Positions 5,564 through 10,392 of a stretch of DNA of 10,392 nt are shown here, in pieces. Numbering within the stretch: the stretch's first letter is position 1; every line of letters starts with the position of its first letter. Source of the stretch: JBCCFW01 sp039029535 (GTDB lineage: Bacteria; Acidobacteriota; JBCCFW01); contig JBCCFW010000227.1 of NCBI GenBank assembly GCA_039029535.1, forward strand, positions 1 to 10,392. The letters are read 5' to 3'. The translations under genes and the position numbers were made by a program. Under the pieces are notes generated by a model. The model was not told where the DNA came from. It worked only from the letters and a program-made list of their open reading frames with translations, and searched no databases.

Positions 5564-7203
5564 TACGCGAGTCGGCGGCGGACCACGGCCACTCCCGCGA
5601 GCAGCAGGACCAGGGCGAGAGCGGTGAGGAGGAAGAACCTTCGCGATAGCCCGAAGGGCAGGGGAGCGGCCGCTCGGACCATGATGCGGAAGGACTGCGT
5701 CGTGCTCCGGGTCCCGTCGCTGACGGTCAGCTCGACATCGTGGGGACCCGTGTCGGAGCCGGTTGGCGTGCCGCTCAGCGTGGCCGAGAGCGTCCCCGCG
5801 CCAGATGCACCCGGGGTCGAGGTGAGCCACGCGGGAAGAGCTCGTGCGGTGAGCGTGAGCGCATCGCCGTCGGCGTCGCTGGCGAGGATCTCGTGCTCGT
5901 AGGTCTCGCCGACCTGAGCCTCGCGCAAGGGCGTGGAGTCGAAGCGCGGAGCATGCGAGAAGCTCAGGTCGAAGACGTAGGCCGAGCCCTGGCCGACGGG
6001 CTCGCGGGAGTCGAGCGGGGCCCCGACCACCGCGAGACGGCGATCGACGGCGACCGACTGACCGAAGCGGGTGGCCACGCGAGGAGCGTCCGACTCGAGC
6101 CGGGCGACTTGACCCCAGCCGATGCCACGCTCGGGGTGGTGCTGGTAGTGCAGGTAGGCGGCGCCGCCGTCGTCGTTCTCTCGATGCGCACCGACGATGA
6201 CGAGCGTCGGTGCCATCCTCACCGTTTGACCGTAGAGCAGGTCACCGCTGGCGGCGGGGCGACGGCTCTCCACCCAAGACCAGGCACCGCCCACGCCTCG
6301 GTAGTGGTAGACGACGCCGGGGAGCGGTGGGCCCAGGTGGCCGATGAAGAGCTCGGTCTTGTGGAGGTCGAAGCGGAAGCCGAACACGCACCGAGGCGCT
6401 GGGCAGGGCTCGGCCGGGACGAGTCGCTGAACCTCCACGAAGCGTCCGGAGTCACGGTCACGTTCGAACAGGTAGACCTTGCCGTCGCCGTCGCGAAGGT
6501 GACCGACGGCCAGGGTCTCGCCGGAGATCGCCACGCCGTCTCCGAACCCGGGCGAGCGGAGTGGGGCACCGGTCAGGGTCTGCAAGTAGGCCCACGGCGT
6601 CGTCGCGCTCGTCGTTCGCTCCCAGACGTGGACGGCACCACGGAACTCGCCGTCGACGCTCGCGTTGCGCGAGCCGACCACGACGAAGCTGCCGTCCGTG
6701 TCGACGTCGTAGCCGAATTGGTAGGGACCGGGAGCCGGTGAGACCAGTCGCTGTCGGTGCGCGTAGCTCCCGTCCGGCTGACGCTGATAGACGTGCACCG
6801 CGCCGGTCGCCGATGTTCCAGCCGGAGTCGTCCAGGACTCGTTGCTGGCCCCGACGACGAGCCAGTCCTCGTGAACACGCAGCGCGAGCTGGGACGCGGG
6901 GACGGCTCCGGGAGCGCTCGGCGCCAGCACCTGACTGGAGCCCCAGTTGTCGGGGCCTCCTTCATCGCGTCGGTACAGGAACACCCTCGCCTCGGAGCCG
7001 CTGGCGCCATGGCCGGACGCGCTCACGAAGGCCGTGTCGTCCCGTGCGGCGACCTCGAGGCCGAAGCGGCCCGTGGCGACCGCGGTGGGGGGCAGGAGTC
7101 GGTGCCGGCGACTCCCCTCGAACTCGGGCTCTTGGGCTGAGCTCGGGAGCGTGATGAGCCCGAGCACGAGGGACCAGCGGGCAGCGAGGCGTCCTGGAGG
7201 CAT
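5563..7203 (-). CDS. Secreted FG-GAP-repeat protein with Ig/cadherin-like domain and C-terminal membrane anchor
   Basis: 546 residues. A signal peptide covers ~1-23 (ARWSLVLGLITLPSSA, cleavage likely before QEPEF). Seven FG-GAP-like blade motifs follow, near residues 47 (FGLEVAARDDTAFVSA), 106, 163 (FGYDVDTDGSFVVVGS), 220 (FGDGVAISGETLAVGH), 275, 324 and 380 (FGQSVAVDRRLAVVGAP). This suggests an integrin-alpha-like seven-bladed propeller. Residues ~419-509 look like a putative Ig/cadherin-like (He_PIG type) domain, with DADGDALTLTARALPAWL and DVELTVSDGT. A transmembrane helix lies at ~522-541, ending in the basic tail RRRLA. The protein is therefore exported and held by its C-terminus; a role in adhesion or surface display is inferred. 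ATG 7203 is chosen because GGAG lies six bases upstream and a signal peptide begins there. The frame is open further back to 7377, but that part is Arg-rich and not protein-like. Confidence 0.9.
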   Translation of the reverse strand: MPPGRLAARWSLVLGLITLPSSAQEPEFEGSRRHRLLPPTAVATGRFGLEVAARDDTAFVSASGHGASGSEARVFLYRRDEGGPDNWGSSQVLAPSAPGAVPASQLALRVHEDWLVVGASNESWTTPAGTSATGAVHVYQRQPDGSYAHRQRLVSPAPGPYQFGYDVDTDGSFVVVGSRNASVDGEFRGAVHVWERTTSATTPWAYLQTLTGAPLRSPGFGDGVAISGETLAVGHLRDGDGKVYLFERDRDSGRFVEVQRLVPAEPCPAPRCVFGFRFDLHKTELFIGHLGPPLPGVVYHYRGVGGAWSWVESRRPAASGDLLYGQTVRMAPTLVIVGAHRENDDGGAAYLHYQHHPERGIGWGQVARLESDAPRVATRFGQSVAVDRRLAVVGAPLDSREPVGQGSAYVFDLSFSHAPRFDSTPLREAQVGETYEHEILASDADGDALTLTARALPAWLTSTPGASGAGTLSATLSGTPTGSDTGPHDVELTVSDGTRSTTQSFRIMVRAAAPLPFGLSRRFFLLTALALVLLLAGVAVVRRRLA

Positions 7204-7310
7204 GGCGATCTCCGACTCGGCTTGCGCGACTTCGTGCTCGGGAAGGTACCAGGAGCAGGCCGCGCGATGACGACCACGGAGACCGGAGCGGCTCGGCCCA
7301 TCTCTTCGGC

Positions 7311-7505
7311 TTGCCCGATGCCGATCTCGACGGCGTGCCCGACGACGTGGACAACTGCCCCGCGGTGCCCAACCCATTGCAGGAGAGCAACCTGGGCAAC
7401 GGCGTGGGCGACGCCTGCGACCCGGTCATCCCGACCCTGCCCGAGTGGGGGTTGATCCTGCTGGCGCTCATCCTGGGCTCGGCTGGGTTCGCCGTCCTCC
7501 GTCGG
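7311..7505 (+). pseudogene. Orphan 3' end of a surface-protein gene: thrombospondin type 3 repeat plus IPTL-CTERM sorting signal
   Basis: In this frame the DNA encodes a calcium-binding thrombospondin type 3 repeat (DADLDGVPDDVDNCP, then GNGVGDACD). A textbook IPTL-CTERM tail follows directly: IPTLPEWG (7428-7451), a hydrophobic helix (LILLALILGSAGFAVL) and RR at 7500-7505. Such tails target exported proteins to a sortase-like membrane protease; exosortase H is the one associated with this motif. Only the tail is present. Upstream in frame the sequence is Arg/Asp-rich with no domain, the only nearby start is a TTG at 7311 without a ribosome-binding site, and the frame continues past RR with no stop until 7775, antisense to the transporter gene. 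I read it as a truncated remnant of a larger gene. A very small expressed protein is less likely. The last 38 bases overlap the 3' end of the MFS gene on the other strand. Confidence 0.75.
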
Positions 7506-8766
7506 ATGGGGTCGCCAGGACCTCCGGCGTGGCCGGGGCCGTCTCCTCGATGCGACGAATCGGCCGGGCAACGACGGCCACCAGCGCGAGCAGCAAGGTC
7601 ATCCCGCCGCCGGCGAGGAACCACGCGCGCACCCCGAGCCACTCGGCGATGGGGGCGGCCAGTACCAGGCCGATGGGAGTCGCGATGGTGGCCATCGATC
7701 CGGAGAGCGCGAACACGCGTCCCTGGTGATCCGCCGGGACGGTCGCTTGCAGGATGGCGTGCACCGGTCCGTTGACCAGCGTCGCCGCGATCCCGACCGT
7801 GCCGAGCAACATGGGGAAGGCCCAGGTGGTGACCGGTGCCATCGCCACGCCCAGGACCGCGACGCCCATCAACACGAGCCCCGAGCAGGTCGTGAGGATG
7901 CGTCGCTCGAAGCCGCCCCACGCGCCGAGCACGGCTCCGCCGACGAGCATCCCGAGTCCGACTGCCGTGGAGGCCGCTGCGAGTCGTCCCGCTCCCGAGC
8001 CTTCGGAATGCACGAGCAAGGGGAGCAGCGAGAAGGCGGGCACGAGGAAGAGGTTGAGCAAGGCTGCCAGCGCAAGCAGCGCCAGGTGGCCGGTGCGTCG
8101 TCGGAGATAGGCAAGGCCTGCCAGCGTGTCGTCCCAGAGCGAGCTGTCGTTGGTCTCGCTGCGCTCAGGGCGAGGCACCGTCACCATCAGCAAGGGAACG
8201 ATGGCGAAGAGTGCGGTCACCGCGTCGATGAGGACCACGGCGGCCATCGGGAGCCAGGCGACCAGCAGGGCACCGAGCGGTGGCGACACGATGAGCAGCA
8301 GGCCGGCGAGGGACTGCACGAGTCCCTGGATGCGGGTGAGCTGATCCTTGGGGACCATGAGCGAGGTCGATGCGAGCATCGCCGACTCGTGCAAGAGCTC
8401 GCCCACGCCGCGAACGAGCAGCAGCGCGAGCACGTGCCACACCTCGATCGTGCCGGTGAAGAAGAGCGCGGCGAGCACGAGAGAGAGGAGGGCGAGGCTC
8501 CCGTCGGCGACGAGCATGACCTTGCGTCGATCGCAGCGGTCGACGATCGCGCCCGCGACCGGTCCCAGGAGCGCCCGTGGCAACAAGGCCGCCAGCGTGG
8601 CGCCGGCGACGACGGTCGCCGAGCCGGTCTCCACCGTGAGCCACCAGATGAGCCCGAACTGGACCGCTTGGGTCCCGAGCATCGAGATCGACTGGCCACC
8701 GAACAGGAAGAAGAAGGACCGCAGCAGCGGCTTGGGAGACGGTGGAGGAGAGGCTGAGTCGCTCAT
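7468..8766 (-). CDS. MFS efflux transporter, MFS_3/macrolide-efflux-like
   Basis: 432 residues with about twelve hydrophobic helices. It is probably a proton-driven exporter of a drug or other small molecule in the inner membrane. Family marks are the first helix block (FFFLFGGQSISMLGTQAVQF, then WWLTVETGSATVVAG), motif A between helices 2 and 3 (VDRCDRRKVMLVAD, Asp76-Lys82), and the conserved late-loop pattern VPADHQGRVFAL (343-354). These are typical of the Mef/EntS-like branch of the major facilitator superfamily; the substrate cannot be told. ATG 8766 is chosen because the protein then begins with a short polar tail and helix 1. The frame stays open upstream but runs antisense into the regulator. 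The ribosome-binding site is weak. It is transcribed divergently from an ArsR-type gene across an operator-like inverted repeat. The last ~12 residues (GGRRTQPSPG) are encoded antisense to the IPTL-CTERM remnant, so the native C-terminus may have been altered by a rearrangement. Confidence 0.9.
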   Translation of the reverse strand: MSDSASPPPSPKPLLRSFFFLFGGQSISMLGTQAVQFGLIWWLTVETGSATVVAGATLAALLPRALLGPVAGAIVDRCDRRKVMLVADGSLALLSLVLAALFFTGTIEVWHVLALLLVRGVGELLHESAMLASTSLMVPKDQLTRIQGLVQSLAGLLLIVSPPLGALLVAWLPMAAVVLIDAVTALFAIVPLLMVTVPRPERSETNDSSLWDDTLAGLAYLRRRTGHLALLALAALLNLFLVPAFSLLPLLVHSEGSGAGRLAAASTAVGLGMLVGGAVLGAWGGFERRILTTCSGLVLMGVAVLGVAMAPVTTWAFPMLLGTVGIAATLVNGPVHAILQATVPADHQGRVFALSGSMATIATPIGLVLAAPIAEWLGVRAWFLAGGGMTLLLALVAVVARPIRRIEETAPATPEVLATPSDGGRRTQPSPG

Positions 8767-8792
8767 CGGACTCAAGGTAGTCCGCGGAACAT

Positions 8793-8818
8793 GATTATTC
8801 AAGTCTACATGAATAATC
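8793..8818. promoter_or_regulatory. Operator-like inverted repeat between transporter and ArsR-type regulator
   Basis: GATTATTCA (8793-8801) and TGAATAATC (8810-8818) are perfect 9-base inverted arms around an 8-base spacer. The whole site is strikingly AT-rich in a GC-rich window. TTCA...TGAA half-sites fit the dyads bound by many ArsR/SmtB-family repressors. It lies 12 bases before the GTG at 8831 and 26 bases before the ATG at 8766, so a bound regulator could block both genes. This is the only clear operator candidate in the window. Confidence 0.75.
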
Positions 8819-8830
8819 CGTGCTGGTAGA

Positions 8831-9433
8831 GTGGCCCACGTGGAAGACAGCCCCCAGGCGGATCGCTTCGTCCTGACCGAGCTCGACCAGCTCAAGGCCC
8901 TCTCGGACCCCTTGCGCGCGCGCATCCTGACCGAGCTGTGCAAGGCGGAGCTGACGACCAAGCAAGTCGCCGAGAGCCTCGGCGAGAAGCCCACGCGGCT
9001 CTACCACCACGTGGAGAGCCTCGAGCGCGCCGGTCTCATCCGCTTGACGCACACCCGTCAGAACCGGGGCACGCTCGAGAAGTACTTCCGCTCGGTGGCG
9101 CGACGCTTCGAGGTCGGTGGGGCCCTGCTCGGGGGCGGCTCGGACGACGCGCTGACCACGATGATCGACACCCTCCTCGACCAGACCCGCAACGAGTGTC
9201 ATCGGCTGGCGTCGGGCGAGGAACCACTCGAGCAACTCCTCGACAAGGAGGTCGGGCTGCTTTCCTTCGTCGAGCTTCACGCGGATCAGAAGACGATCGA
9301 CCGGCTCACCCGACGCCTGCGTCGTCTGGTCGAGGACCTCACCGCGGAAGCCGAGAGGGGGGAAGGCGAGGACGAGCGCCGCTACCGCCTCCTGCTGGCG
9401 TACTACCCGCTCGACCGCTTCCCCGACGAGTAG
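8831..9433 (+). CDS. ArsR-family winged-helix transcriptional regulator
   Basis: 201 codons including the GTG start. Residues ~16-90 form the winged helix: LKALSDPLRARILTEL is the typical ArsR first-helix signature. TTKQVAESLGEKPTRLYHHVESLERAGLI covers the HTH with its recognition helix, written here as two joined parts (TTKQVAESLGEKPT, then RLYHHVESLERAGLI). RNRGTLEKYF-like sequence (QNRGTLEKYFRSVA) forms the wing. A ~110-residue C-terminal part is helical and probably holds dimer and ligand contacts. There are only two cysteines (37 and 123) and no CxC, so metal sensing of the classical ArsR type is unlikely; a small-molecule ligand fits better. It probably binds the dyad at 8793-8818 and represses itself and the divergent transporter. 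GTG 8831 and an in-frame GTG at 8840 are both possible starts; neither has a strong Shine-Dalgarno. The kinase gene starts 5 bases after its stop. Confidence 0.88.
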   Translation: MAHVEDSPQADRFVLTELDQLKALSDPLRARILTELCKAELTTKQVAESLGEKPTRLYHHVESLERAGLIRLTHTRQNRGTLEKYFRSVARRFEVGGALLGGGSDDALTTMIDTLLDQTRNECHRLASGEEPLEQLLDKEVGLLSFVELHADQKTIDRLTRRLRRLVEDLTAEAERGEGEDERRYRLLLAYYPLDRFPDE

Positions 9434-9438
9434 GTCCG

Positions 9439-10392
9439 TTGTCCGATCCTGCCGATCGAGAGCGAGAGCGCTTCGAGAAGTGCATGGCGATCCTCGGAGA
9501 GCTCCGGCGCCTGCCCCTCGACGAGCGGGCGGCCCGGCTCGAGGAAGCCTGTGCCGGCGACGCCGAGCTTCGGGCTCAGGTCGAGGCCTTGCTGGCGGCC
9601 GAGGAGACCCGAGACGATCTCCTCGGCGCGCGTGGGCCCGGTCATTACCTCCGTGGCGAAGAGGAAGAGGAGTCGAGGCCGAGCCATGGACTGGCACGAG
9701 TGGGTCCCTACCGACTGGGTCGATTGCTCGGCGTCGGTGGCATGGGCTCGGTCTACGAGGCCGAGCAGGAGCGACCGCACCGACGCGTCGCCGTCAAGCT
9801 GCTCCAGGCTTGGCTCGGCTCCGACGCAGCCGGTCGACGCTTCGAGCGCGAGGCCGAGTTCCTCGGACAGCTCAGTCATCCGGGGATCGCGGGGGTCATC
9901 GAGAGCGGTCTCCATCGGGATGAGCAAGGCGGGCTGACCCCCTGGATCGCGATGGAGCTCGTCGACGGGCGTCCGATCCGCGAGCACGCCGAAGCCCTCG
10001 AGCTCAGCTCGCAGGAGCGTGTCGGTCTCATCCTCCAGGCCTGTGAAGCGGTCTCGCACGCTCACTCGAAGGGCATCGTTCATCGCGACCTGAAGCCCGA
10101 CAACATCCTGGTGGATCGCTCGGGTCGCGTGCGGGTCCTGGACTTCGGGGTTGCTCGAGCGATGACCGAGCCCGAGGTCGCGACGACGAAGCTGACGATG
10201 GTCGGCGACATCGTCGGGACGCTCAGCTACATGAGCCCCGAGCAGGCCTGTGGTCACTCCGATCAGGTCGACGAGCGCTCCGATCTCTACTCGCTGGGCG
10301 TGGTCGCTTACGAGCTGCTGTCCGGACGTCTTCCGCACGACGTTCGGGGACTGTCGCTGGCCGACGCGCTCGGACGGATCCGCGACCTCGAG
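9439..10392 (+). CDS. Hanks-type serine/threonine protein kinase (5' part; continues past window)
   Basis: 318 codons are visible with no stop. An N-terminal helical lead-in (LPLDERAARLEEACAGD, then AELRAQVEALLAAEE) is typical of planctomycete STPKs. The kinase domain starts near residue 92 with the Gly-rich loop LGVGGMGSVY (Gly98-Gly103), VAVK (Lys120), the catalytic loop HRDLKPDN (Asp217, Asn222), DFG (Asp235), and GTLSYMSPEQ (Glu268) of the activation segment. All catalytic residues are present, so the kinase should be active. Whether a transmembrane helix and a sensor or TPR region follow is outside the window. The start is unsure: TTG 9439 is preferred because it lies 5 bases after the regulator's stop and includes the whole first helix (ADRERERFEKCMAILGEL). 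ATG 9484 is the alternative, and neither has a strong ribosome-binding site. Co-transcription with the ArsR-type gene is likely from spacing. Confidence 0.92.
   Translation, partial: MSDPADRERERFEKCMAILGELRRLPLDERAARLEEACAGDAELRAQVEALLAAEETRDDLLGARGPGHYLRGEEEEESRPSHGLARVGPYRLGRLLGVGGMGSVYEAEQERPHRRVAVKLLQAWLGSDAAGRRFEREAEFLGQLSHPGIAGVIESGLHRDEQGGLTPWIAMELVDGRPIREHAEALELSSQERVGLILQACEAVSHAHSKGIVHRDLKPDNILVDRSGRVRVLDFGVARAMTEPEVATTKLTMVGDIVGTLSYMSPEQACGHSDQVDERSDLYSLGVVAYELLSGRLPHDVRGLSLADALGRIRDLE

Noticed and set aside
7204..7377. N-terminal extension of the FG-GAP protein up to 7377
   Set aside because: The extension is Arg-rich, runs antisense to the thrombospondin/IPTL remnant, and would bury a clear signal peptide that starts at 7203 behind a good ribosome-binding site.
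7445..8757. Plus-strand open frames opposite the transporter (up to 343 codons)
   Set aside because: The products are Arg/Glu/His-rich with no motif, while the minus strand encodes a complete MFS protein.
8767..8994. Longer transporter start at 8994
   Set aside because: The extra 76 residues would run antisense through the regulator's winged-helix region and the operator dyad. Helix 1 follows naturally from the ATG at 8766.
9403..10338. 311-codon minus-strand frame opposite the kinase
   Set aside because: The plus strand carries every conserved kinase motif in order; the antisense product has no recognisable domain.

Overview
The window is GC-rich and densely coding. It carries eight protein genes that I can support, one gene remnant and one doubtful mini-ORF. 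I saw no rRNA, tRNA, CRISPR array, transposase or integrase. A Hanks-type Ser/Thr kinase with the N-terminal helical lead-in common in planctomycetes, large surface beta-propeller proteins, an IPTL-CTERM sorting tail, and GTG/TTG starts together suggest a member of Planctomycetota. This is an inference; a myxobacterium-like lineage is not excluded.

Layout. (1) 2722 to 1, minus strand: the E1 subunit of 2-oxoglutarate dehydrogenase, cut by the window edge. Its usual N-terminal segment is replaced by a complete cyclic-nucleotide-binding domain. This is the most unusual object in the window, because it suggests a TCA-cycle entry enzyme whose activity or assembly responds directly to a cyclic nucleotide. 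(2) 2835-4458, plus strand: a four-helix membrane protein of unknown function, a 205-base gap holding a possible 24-codon leader ORF, and a 106-residue acidic protein of unknown function. (3) 4474-7203, minus strand: two envelope beta-propeller proteins. One is membrane-anchored at its N-terminus and built of seven LVIVD-type repeats of exactly 42 residues. The other is a secreted, C-terminally anchored protein with seven FG-GAP-like repeats and an Ig/cadherin-like domain. (4) 7311-7505, plus strand: the orphaned 3' end of a surface-protein gene (thrombospondin type 3 repeat plus IPTL-CTERM sorting signal). It has lost its 5' part and its stop codon, and the 3' end of the neighbouring transporter gene overlaps it. 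(5) 8766 to 7468, minus strand, and 8831-9433, plus strand: a divergent pair of an MFS drug-efflux-type transporter and an ArsR-type winged-helix regulator. They share a 64-base intergenic region with an AT-rich 9-8-9 inverted repeat, the likely operator. (6) From 9439, plus strand: a Ser/Thr protein kinase starting 5 bases after the regulator's stop and running off the window.

How the parts may work together. The transporter and regulator form a typical ligand-inducible efflux module, and the kinase is probably co-transcribed with the regulator. The two propeller proteins and the sorting-signal remnant make the middle of the window a cell-surface island. The E1 gene stands apart, divergent from the membrane-protein cluster.
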